This document shows, piece after piece, positions 50,664-59,430 of a stretch of DNA of 64,000 nucleotides (its first letter is position 1; every line of letters begins with the position of its first letter). The notes beneath the pieces were generated by a model that had not been told where the DNA came from, made no database searches, and worked only from the letters and a program-made list of their open reading frames with translations. The DNA comes from Lachnospiraceae bacterium. GTDB taxonomy: Bacteria; Bacillota_A; Clostridia; Lachnospirales; Lachnospiraceae. The position numbers were made by a program, and so were the translations under genes. The DNA is taken from contig JAFWYN010000026.1 in assembly GCA_017522685.1 (NCBI GenBank), forward strand, positions 62,001 to 126,000, written 5' to 3'.

Positions 50664-52415
50664 ATGGCACTGATAGGAATAGACTTAGGAACTACAAATA
50701 GTTTAGTTACCATATGGCGTAATGGTAAAGTGGAAATTTTGAAGAATAATTTGGGACATCTGATGACACCTAGTGTAGTAAGTGTGGAGGAAGATGGTTC
50801 GATTGTGGTAGGTGAAATAGCAAAACAGAGAAGGGTTTCTCATCCTGGAAGGACTGTGGCAGAATTTAAAAGAAGAATAGGTAGCAGGGACACAATTTTT
50901 GTGGGAAAAAGTAAGTATCTTCCGGAAGAATTGTCAGCCTTTTTATTGAAAAAGCTGATCGAAGATGCAGAACAGCAATTAGGAGAAGTAGTGAAGGAAG
51001 CGGTGATTTCGGTACCGGCTTATTTTGATAATAATCAAAGGGAAGCTACCGAAAAGGCGGCCAGAATGGCTGGTTTGGCGGTGAAACGTTTAATTAATGA
51101 GCCTTCGGCAGCTATTGCATATCATCAATGGAAGGAAGGAAATGTAGGTACGGAAGGAATCTACCTGGTGGTGGATTTTGGCGGCGGAACATTAGATGTT
51201 TCGGTGGTAGATTGTTTCGAAAATATAATTGAAATCATTGCTGTATCAGGAGATAACCGGTTAGGGGGTAAGGATTTTGATAGTGCCATTGCAGTGGATT
51301 TTTGTGAAAAGATAGGTTTTTACTATGAAAATTTAAGCCCCGGCACATGGGAAAATATTTTGTGGGCGGCAGAAAATGTTAAGAGAAAGCTAACAACGGA
51401 AGAGCGTGTTACTATGCGCGTAACCATACGCAATAAAGAATATGCAGTGGAATATACCAACAAGGATTTATTGAAAATATGCGCAGAGGTATTGCTTCGG
51501 ATAAAAACGGTAATCAATGAAGCTGTCAAAGGTGCAAAAATAGAATTGGAAGATATTGTTGACGTGGTATTGGTAGGTGGTAGCTGTAAAATGCCGGTAG
51601 TACAAAAATTCCTTTCTGCGTTACTTGACAGAGAACTGACTGCTAAGGATGATTGTGAACATTATGTGGCTTTGGGAGTTGGTGTTATAACAGGTATTAT
51701 AGCGAGAGAGGAAGAGATTGCTGATTTGGTAATGACGGATGTATGTCCGTTTTCATTGGGTATCAGCACTAGGCATGGTAAAGAGGATAAGACGGATTAT
51801 ATGAGTGTTATTATTCCTAAAAACAGTATCCTTCCCATTGCTAAGTCCGGACGTTATTACGGACTTGAGCCTTTTCAGAAACATATCAGATTTGAAATAT
51901 ATCAGGGTGAAGAATTATATGCAGAAAAAAACTTGCGGCTTGGAGAAATAGATATCAAAGTAACACCCAACGAAGTAGGAGATACTGTTGCTGAGATTAC
52001 GTTTTGTTATGATATAAACGGTATTTTGCAAGTGACTGCCAGAGATTTGCTTGGTAAAAATACGGCAGAGGCAGTGATACTTAAAAAGGATTCACAGCTC
52101 ACAAACGAAGAAATTGATAGGAAAAGAATTATCATCGAAAAGGAAATGCGTTTTGAGCGTAATAAGGAAGATAATAAGAATTTACTGGCTTGGGGACAAC
52201 GCTTGTATGCACAGGCAGGGGAGGAACACAAAGAGTATATTGTATCGTTGATTCATGATTTTGAAGTGAGCTTACAGGATAACGATGCAATTATGGTTCG
52301 CCGCAAAATGAAATATATTGCACAGTGTTTTTTGCAATTGGAAATGGTAATTAATAAAGACTATTTTGATAACGAGGATATTGTGAAGGAACTGCTGGAA
52401 GACGAAGACTTATAA
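50664..52415 (+). CDS. hscC: Hsp70-family chaperone, HscC-like
   Basis: ATP-dependent chaperone, 583 residues, shorter than DnaK (about 610-640). The ATPase domain has IGIDLGTTNSLV, VPAYFDNNQREATEKAARMAG, the phosphate-binding VVDFGGGTLDVSVVD and VLVGGSCKMPVV. The substrate domain includes PFSLGISTRHG and FQIYQGE-like FEIYQGEE, and the C-terminal lid is short and lacks the DnaK acidic tail pattern. This, with a J-protein directly downstream instead of grpE/dnaJ, points to the HscC branch. The start ATG 50664 has only a weak upstream site (GGAGTAAGAGA). It is transcribed with the J-protein gene 19 bases later. Confidence 0.88.
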   Translation: MALIGIDLGTTNSLVTIWRNGKVEILKNNLGHLMTPSVVSVEEDGSIVVGEIAKQRRVSHPGRTVAEFKRRIGSRDTIFVGKSKYLPEELSAFLLKKLIEDAEQQLGEVVKEAVISVPAYFDNNQREATEKAARMAGLAVKRLINEPSAAIAYHQWKEGNVGTEGIYLVVDFGGGTLDVSVVDCFENIIEIIAVSGDNRLGGKDFDSAIAVDFCEKIGFYYENLSPGTWENILWAAENVKRKLTTEERVTMRVTIRNKEYAVEYTNKDLLKICAEVLLRIKTVINEAVKGAKIELEDIVDVVLVGGSCKMPVVQKFLSALLDRELTAKDDCEHYVALGVGVITGIIAREEEIADLVMTDVCPFSLGISTRHGKEDKTDYMSVIIPKNSILPIAKSGRYYGLEPFQKHIRFEIYQGEELYAEKNLRLGEIDIKVTPNEVGDTVAEITFCYDINGILQVTARDLLGKNTAEAVILKKDSQLTNEEIDRKRIIIEKEMRFERNKEDNKNLLAWGQRLYAQAGEEHKEYIVSLIHDFEVSLQDNDAIMVRRKMKYIAQCFLQLEMVINKDYFDNEDIVKELLEDEDL

Positions 52416-52434
52416 TGAAAGAAGAGGCAGAACA

Positions 52435-53541
52435 GTGAATATTTGGGAAATACTGGGTATTGAGCCTACGGATGATATGCGAATGATAAAAAGGGCATAT
52501 GCAAAGAAGTGCAAAATATATCATCCGGAAACACATCCGGAAGAATTTCAGTTGCTACATCAATCGTATAAAAAGGCACTTACAATGATTCGGAGCGATA
52601 AGGAGGATGAAGAATATCCGGAAAAGGTAGAAAGTGAGGGATATGCAATTCCAAAGACTTCCGTAGATTTGATTCCAATGGTAAAAAAGATTGAAAGATT
52701 GCCAATTCAAATACCTGTTGAAAATAAGGAACCATCCGAGGTGGAAGTGCGGAAAAGAGAAAATAAAGAGTATCTGGAGCAACTGGAAAGGTTGGGAGAA
52801 GCGCATAAAAGGAAGGAAATTCCAAAGGATATTCATGCATATTTTGGCTGGATGCTGGAGAATGAGTTTGGTCAAAAGCCATGGAAGAAATATGTTTTTG
52901 GAAAAGAGTTTTTGGATAAGCAATATGATACAGAATTTATTGAAAGGTTTTCAGATATATACGGGGAGAAGCTTCTCAAGATCAAAGAGGAGGGAAAAGG
53001 GGCTACACCATTATGGGTAGACATATATCTGCTTATTGCATACGGATGTGTGTTTTCGAGAGTTAATACCATTGATATTGAAGAGAGAATATATAAGCGC
53101 CAATTGATAAGACCATTGACAAATGCATGGAGAATAAGCACTTCCGTATTAAGGTGTTGTAAGTATTTGGAAGAGAATGCGGAGTTGGTTGGAGAAAGAT
53201 TCGCCTTTTATATTTATCGAAATATTCTGGAAATTTTAGATGAGGATATACCGGATAAAGAAAGGATTAAGACATGGTTGCAGGAAGGCTTTAAACCATA
53301 TAGTACTGATTATATACTGGAAATCTTACATATCAACGATAAAGCCGGATACAAGCTGGGAGAAGGGGAGTACAGATACCAAAATATGATTATGCAATCT
53401 CCTGCAATGTATGAATTGGTGGCATATTTGTTGGAATCCGAAAGGAAAAATATAGAGGTATTTAAAGGAGCATTTAAAGAAGTGTGCCAGACTTTGGAAA
53501 TGAATGAAGAATTGGAAATCTTGTTACTTATGCTGGAATAG
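52435..53541 (+). CDS. J-domain protein with HPE in place of HPD
   Basis: Probable partner of the adjacent Hsp70, 368 residues. The N-terminal J domain reads MNIWEILGIEPTDDMRMIKR then AYAKKCKIYHPETHPEEFQL, so the invariant HPD tripeptide is HPE (H29-P30-E31). The remaining ~300 residues are helical with an unassigned central region (about 100-340) and no zinc-finger or Gly/Phe region, so it is not DnaJ. Its GTG start follows AAGAAGAGGCAG, a modest site. HPD changed to HPE appears, from memory, in other HscC-linked J proteins of Clostridia and would be expected to alter Hsp70 stimulation. Confidence 0.82.
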   Translation: MNIWEILGIEPTDDMRMIKRAYAKKCKIYHPETHPEEFQLLHQSYKKALTMIRSDKEDEEYPEKVESEGYAIPKTSVDLIPMVKKIERLPIQIPVENKEPSEVEVRKRENKEYLEQLERLGEAHKRKEIPKDIHAYFGWMLENEFGQKPWKKYVFGKEFLDKQYDTEFIERFSDIYGEKLLKIKEEGKGATPLWVDIYLLIAYGCVFSRVNTIDIEERIYKRQLIRPLTNAWRISTSVLRCCKYLEENAELVGERFAFYIYRNILEILDEDIPDKERIKTWLQEGFKPYSTDYILEILHINDKAGYKLGEGEYRYQNMIMQSPAMYELVAYLLESERKNIEVFKGAFKEVCQTLEMNEELEILLLMLE

Positions 53542-53555
53542 GGTGAAAGATGCGG

Positions 53556-53584
53556 TTGAAAAATTGAGGGTGTAGTGTTATACT
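53556..53584 (+). promoter_or_regulatory. Promoter of pyrE
   Basis: TTGAAA (53556-53561), 17 bases, TATACT (53579-53584). Confidence 0.65.
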
Positions 53585-53656
53585 ATTACAGTACAATTTA
53601 CAGTTGTTTACAAAATAAAATACATATGCCAAGGCTTGATATAGGAGGATAACATA

Positions 53657-54334
53657 ATGGAACAGTACAAAAAAGAGTTTATTGAGTTTATGGTGGATTG
53701 CCAGGTGCTTAAATTTGGCGAGTTTACATTAAAGAGCGGTCGTAAGTCCCCTTTCTTTATGAATGCGGGCGGATATGTGACCGGTAGCCAGCTGATGGGA
53801 CTGGGCGAGTATTATGCGAAAGCTATTCACAATACTTACGGAGATGACTTTGATGTATTGTTCGGGCCTGCATATAAGGGTATTCCTATCAGTGTAGTAA
53901 CCGCTATCGCATACAGCAAACTGTACGGCAAGGAGGTTCGTTACTGCTCAGACCGTAAGGAAGAGAAGGACCACGGTGCAGATAAGGGAAGCTTCCTTGG
54001 CAGTAAGTTAAAGGATGGCGACAGAGTGATTATGATTGAGGACGTAACTACTTCCGGTAAGTCCATGGAAGAGACCGTACCTAAGGTAAGAGGTGCCGCA
54101 GATGTGGAAATCGTAGGCTTGATGGTTTCTTTGGATCGTTGTGAGAAGGGGCTTGGCGGCGAGAAACGTGCATTGGAAGAGGTGCAGGAGAAGTATGGTT
54201 TTAAGGCAAATGCTATCGTAAGCATGATGGATGTTATCGAGCATCTATACAATAAGCCTTACAACGGACAGGTTCTCATTAATGATGAATTGAAGGCAGC
54301 TATTGATGAATATTATGCTACTTATGGTGCATAA
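53657..54334 (+). CDS. pyrE: Orotate phosphoribosyltransferase
   Basis: Transfers phosphoribosyl from PRPP to orotate to make OMP, the substrate of PyrF. The 225-residue protein has the opening EFMVDCQVLKFGEFTLKSGRKSPFFMNAG, the FGPAYKGIPI substrate loop, and the PRPP motif VIMIEDVTTSGKSMEE. TATAGGAGGATAAC precedes ATG 53657. It is far from pyrF and has its own promoter. It starts a group with a small membrane protein, a DUF6142-like protein and an aminopeptidase, but these have ribosome sites of their own and a hairpin lies between. Confidence 0.95.
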   Translation: MEQYKKEFIEFMVDCQVLKFGEFTLKSGRKSPFFMNAGGYVTGSQLMGLGEYYAKAIHNTYGDDFDVLFGPAYKGIPISVVTAIAYSKLYGKEVRYCSDRKEEKDHGADKGSFLGSKLKDGDRVIMIEDVTTSGKSMEETVPKVRGAADVEIVGLMVSLDRCEKGLGGEKRALEEVQEKYGFKANAIVSMMDVIEHLYNKPYNGQVLINDELKAAIDEYYATYGA

Positions 54335-54367
54335 TCAAAGCGAAAGTGGAAATGTGAGGTAATGAGT

Positions 54368-54520
54368 ATGGAAGAAAAAACTTACAAGGTTATGAGGGGT
54401 ACCGGAGCAACAAATATTGTTATGGGCGTGATTTCCATTGTGGTGGGAGTTGCCTGCGGAGTGCTTCTGATTATCAGTGGTGCAAAGTTACTGGCAGGAA
54501 AGTCTAAAATATTGTTTTAA
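54368..54520 (+). CDS. 50-residue single-helix membrane protein
   Basis: A short gene encoding MEEKTYKVMRGTGATNIVMG followed by a hydrophobic helix (VISIVVGVACGVLLIISG) and a basic tail ending AGKSKILF. ATG 54368 has GAGG (54356-54359) 8 bases upstream; ATG 54362 is in frame but too close. It begins 33 bases after pyrE and is followed by a hairpin with a TTTTA tail (54527-54557). Coding is supported by the ribosome site, a clean hydrophobic segment and the in-frame stop before the hairpin. No known function. Confidence 0.65.
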   Translation: MEEKTYKVMRGTGATNIVMGVISIVVGVACGVLLIISGAKLLAGKSKILF

Positions 54521-54526
54521 GCAGAT

Positions 54527-54557
54527 GGGCATACTTCCGTAGGAGGTATGCCTGTTT
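54527..54557 (+). terminator. Probable terminator after the 50-residue gene
   Basis: GGGCATAC (54527-54534... pairing) with GTATGCCT (54546-54553), followed by GTTTTA. The T tail is short. Confidence 0.5.
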
Positions 54558-54602
54558 TAGCAGATAAGTCCTGTGAAAACAGGGCACAGGAGAGGAAGAC
54601 GG

Positions 54603-54923
54603 ATGGCAAAAAGGAAGAATTATAAATTTACCAATAAGGGACATTCGGCCAAAGCAGTCTTAAGTACCTTCTTTGGAGCATTGAGCTGTATATCCTTAAT
54701 ATCGCTGATATATCTGGCTTATTTAAAGAAAGGGAATGCCCCTTTCAATTATGGAATCGCAGCAATTCTGGCATTGGTTTTTGCTATTGTGGGGATGGTT
54801 TTGGCCGTTTTGGCGGTACAGGAGAAGGAAAAGTTTTTGGTATTCGGTTGGATCGGTGTAGGGCTGAATGCGCTGGCGATATTGGGGGTCAGCGGTATTT
54901 TATATGCAGGAACTGCCTTATAG
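54603..54923 (+). CDS. Small DUF6142-like membrane protein
   Basis: 106-residue protein with a basic N terminus (MAKRKNYKFTNKGHSAKAVLS) and three hydrophobic helices (about 25-45, 52-75, 82-104). It resembles the DUF6142 family of small Lachnospiraceae membrane proteins in length and layout; that assignment is from memory. CAGGAGAGGAAG precedes ATG 54603; an in-frame ATG at 54573 is ahead of that site. The aminopeptidase gene follows after 24 bases. Confidence 0.75.
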   Translation: MAKRKNYKFTNKGHSAKAVLSTFFGALSCISLISLIYLAYLKKGNAPFNYGIAAILALVFAIVGMVLAVLAVQEKEKFLVFGWIGVGLNALAILGVSGILYAGTAL

Positions 54924-54947
54924 TGTTGCAGATATGAAAGGTAAAAA

Positions 54948-57023
54948 ATGATGAATAAGCAGGATGACTTGATGTTGGAAAGATATGAACTGGCCATAGG
55001 CCGGATTCTTGAAATAAAAGATGAAATGCAGGGCAAGGAAGCTTGGCAGAGATTCTTTGGCGATATGGCCGGATTTGTGGCAATCGTAAATGCGTATTAT
55101 GAATTTGTGGTGAGTGGCGCAAACCGCAAAGCGGATTTGCAGGAATTGCAGTACTGGAATAAAAAGCTGTATGGTGAAATCCTTTCAGAAAATTACGGGA
55201 ATAGCTTTGCCAATCCTTCCTATGCAGTGGCACAGTTGGGGGCAGAGTATGGTCCGTTCTTTTCTGTGCTGGCGGCAGAGCTTCGCAGTATGATTGTGCC
55301 GGCAGCAGAAGGCAAAATGGAAGAGTTGCTGATTCGTATGGAGTTGTTTATTGAAGTTTACGGTGCTTGTGAGACACTGTGGCAGGAAACGAAAGAACTT
55401 CCTGCTTATGAAGGTTTACAGCAAATCCTTTATTGGTATGTCAGTGATTATTCGGATGTGACGGAAGAAGCTAAAATCAAGACCATGGTGGTGCCGGAGG
55501 AAAGTCTTGCGGTCGAAATCTTACGGTCAGCAGATTTGAACAGCCCGGAATATTTGTATCACTATGGAGAGTATGTATCAGAGAACGAAGTGAAGACTGC
55601 GGAATTTATGGCATCCCTGCCGCAGGAAACCATCGATTTGATGGCAGATACCTATACGGAAGGGTATCGGATGGGCTTTGTGCTTGGTAATAAAGATTTG
55701 TCCAAAAAGAATACGGTGGAAATCCGTTATTCTTTGGGATTTGAGCGTATGATGCGTAAGGCGGTGGAGAATTTTGCGAAAATGGGTCTGAAGCCCATTG
55801 TCCGCAGAACACCCATGGGTGTTCTGCAGGGAGGCGGATTGTTTAAGCTGGGTGCCATCGGTGGCAACCCCAACAAGCAGTATGATTATGACCACAAGGA
55901 TGATAAGGCACTTGTGTGGGATAAGGGAATGGTGCAAAGAAAGCTGGAGGTATTTAAGACGGCTTTTGAGCATTACAAAGAAGATGCTTCTCTTTATGCA
56001 GGTCCTGCGGTGCAGGAGGTGTTTGGTGAGGCCCCCTTTGAACCTGTGAATAAAAAGTGTGCCCCTACCTTAAGCAAAGAACAGCAGAAACAGGTGGTAG
56101 AATATCGTTCCCAGGCGGGCGCGATTCAGAGGGAGTATATTTTAGAAGAAGAACGCAGCTTTACCATAATCGCCTTCCCGGTACCGGAAATCGGTGAGGA
56201 TTTTGAAGAAATTTTTAGGGATATTATCCGAATCAATACGCTGGACTATATGGAGTACCGAAAGTATCAGCAGGTATTGATTGATATATTGGATCGGGCG
56301 GAATATGTGGAAATCAAGGGCATGAACGGCAATACCACGGATTTGACCATCGGTTTGGCACAGCTTAACAATCCGGAGAAGGAAACACTTTTTGAGAACT
56401 GTGTGGCAGATGTGAATATTCCGGTGGGTGAAGTGTTTACCTCTCCCAAGCTAAAGGGTACCAATGGTGTTTTGAATGTTTCCAAGGTGTATTTGAATGA
56501 ATTGGAGTATCGGAATCTGACCGTGCATTTTGCGGATGGTATGATTGCGGATTACAGCTGTGACAATTTTGCTGACACGGAGCAAAACCGGAAATATATC
56601 AAAGAGAATGTGCTGTTTCATCGGGACACCCTTCCTATGGGTGAGTTTGCAATCGGAACCAATACGCTGGCTTATGTAATTGCGAGAAAGTGGGGCATTG
56701 AGGATAAGTTGCCTATTTTGATTGCGGAAAAGATGGGGCCACATTTTGCGGTGGGCGATACCTGTTACTCTCATGCGGAGGATATTAAGGTGTACAATCC
56801 GGACGGGAAGGAGATTATTGCCAGGGAGAATGAGTGTGCGGCACTGCGCCATACAGACCCGAAAAAGGCCTATTTTGATTGCCATACAGACATAACCATT
56901 CCCTATGATGAGTTGGGTGAATTGACGGCCGTAGGCAGGGACGGAAGCAGGGTGGAAATCATTAAACAGGGCAAATTTATGCCGAAAGAGTGTCTGGCGT
57001 TGAATGTGCCCCTTGAAGCATAA
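54948..57023 (+). CDS. M29-like aminopeptidase with long N-terminal extension
   Basis: Metalloaminopeptidase, 691 residues. The C-terminal ~380 residues match the M29 (AmpS/PepS) family: PVGEVFTSPKLKGTNGVLNV, FADGMIADYSCDN, PMGEFAIGTNTLAY, EKMGPHFAVGDTCYSHAED, supplying the Glu, His and Asp metal ligands. Classical M29 enzymes have about 410 residues; here about 300 extra residues precede, helical and rich in charged residues with no recognised domain (LELYRYELA-like beginning and ETIDLMADTYTEGYRMGF). AAGGTAAAAA precedes ATG 54948, only a weak site; ATG 54951 is the alternative. Cytoplasmic peptide turnover is the inferred role. Confidence 0.82.
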   Translation: MMNKQDDLMLERYELAIGRILEIKDEMQGKEAWQRFFGDMAGFVAIVNAYYEFVVSGANRKADLQELQYWNKKLYGEILSENYGNSFANPSYAVAQLGAEYGPFFSVLAAELRSMIVPAAEGKMEELLIRMELFIEVYGACETLWQETKELPAYEGLQQILYWYVSDYSDVTEEAKIKTMVVPEESLAVEILRSADLNSPEYLYHYGEYVSENEVKTAEFMASLPQETIDLMADTYTEGYRMGFVLGNKDLSKKNTVEIRYSLGFERMMRKAVENFAKMGLKPIVRRTPMGVLQGGGLFKLGAIGGNPNKQYDYDHKDDKALVWDKGMVQRKLEVFKTAFEHYKEDASLYAGPAVQEVFGEAPFEPVNKKCAPTLSKEQQKQVVEYRSQAGAIQREYILEEERSFTIIAFPVPEIGEDFEEIFRDIIRINTLDYMEYRKYQQVLIDILDRAEYVEIKGMNGNTTDLTIGLAQLNNPEKETLFENCVADVNIPVGEVFTSPKLKGTNGVLNVSKVYLNELEYRNLTVHFADGMIADYSCDNFADTEQNRKYIKENVLFHRDTLPMGEFAIGTNTLAYVIARKWGIEDKLPILIAEKMGPHFAVGDTCYSHAEDIKVYNPDGKEIIARENECAALRHTDPKKAYFDCHTDITIPYDELGELTAVGRDGSRVEIIKQGKFMPKECLALNVPLEA

Positions 57024-57048
57024 TGCTTTGTGCCCTAGATATGGTAAG

Positions 57049-57064
57049 AAATTCTTAAGAATTT
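57049..57064. repeat. 16-base perfect palindrome upstream of purE
   Basis: AAATTCTTAAGAATTT is a perfect palindrome 32 bases before the purE -35 element; a possible regulator site. Confidence 0.35.
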
Positions 57065-57095
57065 GGTAATAGTATACAAAATGTAGAAAAACATC

Positions 57096-57124
57096 TTGCA
57101 TAGTGTGAAATAGTCTAGTAAACT
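57096..57124 (+). promoter_or_regulatory. Promoter of the purEMND operon
   Basis: TTGCAT (57096-57101), 17 bases, TAAACT (57119-57124), leaving a leader of about 58 nt. No purine riboswitch was found in that short leader. Confidence 0.55.
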
Positions 57125-57188
57125 GGAAATAGGATTGATTATAAGGCGGAGTGGCCTAAATATTTATAGATACAAGGAGGAGAATACC

Positions 57189-57698
57189 ATGGCAAAGGTT
57201 GGTATTGTAATGGGTAGCGATTCGGATATGCCTGTAATGGCTAAGGCTGCCGATATTTTGGAGGAATTGGGCATTTCTTATGAGATGACCATTATTTCCG
57301 CGCACAGAGAGCCGGATGTGTTTTTTGAGTACGCGAAGTCAGCAGAGGATAAGGGCTTCAAGGTAATCATCGCAGGAGCAGGTATGGCAGCACATCTGCC
57401 CGGTATGTGTGCAGCGATTTTTCCTATGCCGGTGATTGGTATTCCCATGCACACCACTTCTTTGGGTGGCAGGGATTCCTTGTATTCCATCGTGCAGATG
57501 CCTTCCGGTATTCCGGTAGCAACCGTGGCGATTAACGGTGGTGCCAATGCAGGTCTTCTGGCGGCTAAGATTCTGGCAACTTCAGATGCAGAATTACTTG
57601 CTAAGTTAAAGGACTACAGCACCAACCTGAAAGAACAGGTACAGGCAAAGGATGCGAAATTACAGGAAGTTGGCTACAAAGCATACATGAATAAATAA
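57189..57698 (+). CDS. purE: N5-carboxyaminoimidazole ribonucleotide mutase
   Basis: Rearranges N5-CAIR to CAIR in purine synthesis. The 169-residue protein begins [15 protein letters not shown] and has IISAHREPD and GMAAHLPGM, the PurE active-site pieces. AAGGAGGAGAATACC precedes ATG 57189; the earlier frame start at 57135 has no site. First of four collinear pur genes. A purK gene is not present here; the length fits class I PurE, which normally needs PurK, so purK is expected elsewhere, or this may be a class II enzyme. Confidence 0.94.
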   Translation: MAKVGIVMGSDSDMPVMAKAADILEELGISYEMTIISAHREPDVFFEYAKSAEDKGFKVIIAGAGMAAHLPGMCAAIFPMPVIGIPMHTTSLGGRDSLYSIVQMPSGIPVATVAINGGANAGLLAAKILATSDAELLAKLKDYSTNLKEQVQAKDAKLQEVGYKAYMNK

Positions 57699-57729
57699 AT
57701 TACAGGCCCATGGGCAAATGGAGGAAATT

Positions 57730-58755
57730 ATGGATTACAAGAACGCAGGTGTGGATATTGAAGCCGGTTACAAATCGGTAGAACTGATGAAGAAGCATGT
57801 GAAGGAAACCATGCGTCCCGAAGTAATGGGAGGCTTGGGTGGTTTCTCGGGTGCTTTCTCTTTGGCAGCCATTAAGAATATGGAGAATCCGGTACTTTTG
57901 TCAGGTACAGACGGTTGCGGTACCAAGGTTAAGTTAGCATTTATTATGGACAAGCATGATACCATCGGTATTGATGCAGTGGCTATGTGTGTAAACGATG
58001 TAGCTTGTGCAGGCGGTGAGCCTTTATTCTTCTTAGATTATATTGCATGTGGCAAGAATTATCCCGAGAAGATTGCAACCATTGTAAAGGGTGTGGCAGA
58101 AGGCTGTAAGCAGGCCGGTGCAGCATTAATCGGCGGCGAAACTGCGGAGCATCCCGGTCTGATGCCTGAGGATGATTACGATTTGGCAGGTTTTGCAGTT
58201 GGTGTGGTAGATGAGAAGGATTTGATTACCGGTGCCAATATTAAGCCCGGCGATGTATTGGTGGCAATCGCTTCCTCCGGTGTACATAGCAATGGTTTCT
58301 CTTTGGTTCGTAAGGTGTTTGAAATGACCAAGGAAAGCTTAGATACTTATTATGATGAATTAGGAACCACTCTTGGTGAAGCATTAATCGCACCTACCAA
58401 GATTTATGTAAAAGCGCTGAAGTCTGTTAAGGATGCAGGTGTGACCATTAAGGGTTGTAGCCATATTACCGGTGGCGGTTTCCAGGAGAATATTCCCAGA
58501 ATGCTTCCGGAAGGCGTGAATGCACATATGGATTTGGGTAGTTATGAAGTACCCGCTATCTTTAAATTGATGCAGAAGACAGGCAATATTGCAGATGAAA
58601 TGATGTACAATACCTTCAATATGGGTATCGGTATGTTGTTGGCGGTAGACCCTGCAGATGTGGACAAGACTATCGCAGCCATTCAGGCAGCAGGCGAAAC
58701 CGCATGGGTAGCAGGTAAGTGTGAAGCAGGCGAAAAGGGAGTAACCTTATGTTAA
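57730..58755 (+). CDS. purM: Phosphoribosylformylglycinamidine cyclo-ligase
   Basis: ATP-dependent enzyme making aminoimidazole ribonucleotide (AIR). The 341-residue protein has [25 protein letters not shown], and the [24 protein letters not shown] signature with the downstream [18 protein letters not shown] 57730 is preceded by ATGGAGG; ATG 57718 belongs to that site. It is 31 bases after purE and overlaps purN by 7 bases. Confidence 0.95.
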   Translation: MDYKNAGVDIEAGYKSVELMKKHVKETMRPEVMGGLGGFSGAFSLAAIKNMENPVLLSGTDGCGTKVKLAFIMDKHDTIGIDAVAMCVNDVACAGGEPLFFLDYIACGKNYPEKIATIVKGVAEGCKQAGAALIGGETAEHPGLMPEDDYDLAGFAVGVVDEKDLITGANIKPGDVLVAIASSGVHSNGFSLVRKVFEMTKESLDTYYDELGTTLGEALIAPTKIYVKALKSVKDAGVTIKGCSHITGGGFQENIPRMLPEGVNAHMDLGSYEVPAIFKLMQKTGNIADEMMYNTFNMGIGMLLAVDPADVDKTIAAIQAAGETAWVAGKCEAGEKGVTLC

Positions 58756-59375
58756 GAATCGTAGTGCTGGTTTCCGGTGGAGGTACCAATCTGCAGGCCA
58801 TCATCGACAGTGTGGTAGCAGGTAAGATTACCAATACGGAAATCGTAGGTGTGATTAGTAATAACAAGACGGTGAAGAGCTTAGAGAGAGCAAGGAATGC
58901 GGGGATTCCTGCCATAAGTGTATCTCCCAAGGATTTCGAAAACCGTGATATTTTCAATGATGCATTACTTAATGCAGTGAATGAGTTGAAGCCGGATTTG
59001 GTGGTTTTGGCCGGATTTTTGGTGGCCATTCCCCCTAAGATGGTGGCGCAGTACAGTAACCGTATTATCAATATTCATCCGTCCCTCATCCCTTCCTTCT
59101 GTGGCGTAGGCTACTATGGATTGAAGGTACATGAAAGAGTGTTGGAGCGTGGTGCCAAGGTGACCGGTGCTACCGTGCATTTTGTCAATGAAGGAATGGA
59201 TGAAGGCCCCATTATCTCGCAGAAGGCGGTATATGTAGAAGACGGAGATACTCCTGAGGTATTACAGAGAAGAGTCATGGAGCAGGCAGAGTGGATTTTA
59301 CTTCCGCAAGCCATTGACGATATTGCCAACGGCAGAATCTTAGTAGTAGATAATAAGGTTGTGAAGAATAATTAG
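58749..59375 (+). CDS. purN: Phosphoribosylglycinamide formyltransferase
   Basis: Transfers a formyl group from 10-formyltetrahydrofolate to GAR. The 208-residue protein opens [18 protein letters not shown] and has the catalytic [14 protein letters not shown] and [19 protein letters not shown] segments, which supply the Asn-His-Asp triad. It overlaps purM by 7 bases, so translation is probably coupled, with AAAAGGGAG upstream of ATG 58749. purD follows after 55 bases. Confidence 0.95.
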   Translation: MLRIVVLVSGGGTNLQAIIDSVVAGKITNTEIVGVISNNKTVKSLERARNAGIPAISVSPKDFENRDIFNDALLNAVNELKPDLVVLAGFLVAIPPKMVAQYSNRIINIHPSLIPSFCGVGYYGLKVHERVLERGAKVTGATVHFVNEGMDEGPIISQKAVYVEDGDTPEVLQRRVMEQAEWILLPQAIDDIANGRILVVDNKVVKNN

Positions 59376-59430
59376 TTTCCTGTTTGGAACATGTGAAAAC
59401 ACTTGTGGAAACAAAGGAAGGAAGTTGAAG

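Noticed and set aside
57024..57188. Purine riboswitch or PurR box upstream of purE
   Set aside because: The leader after the predicted promoter is only about 58 nt and lacks the conserved aptamer loops; only a 16-base palindrome upstream remains as a candidate site.
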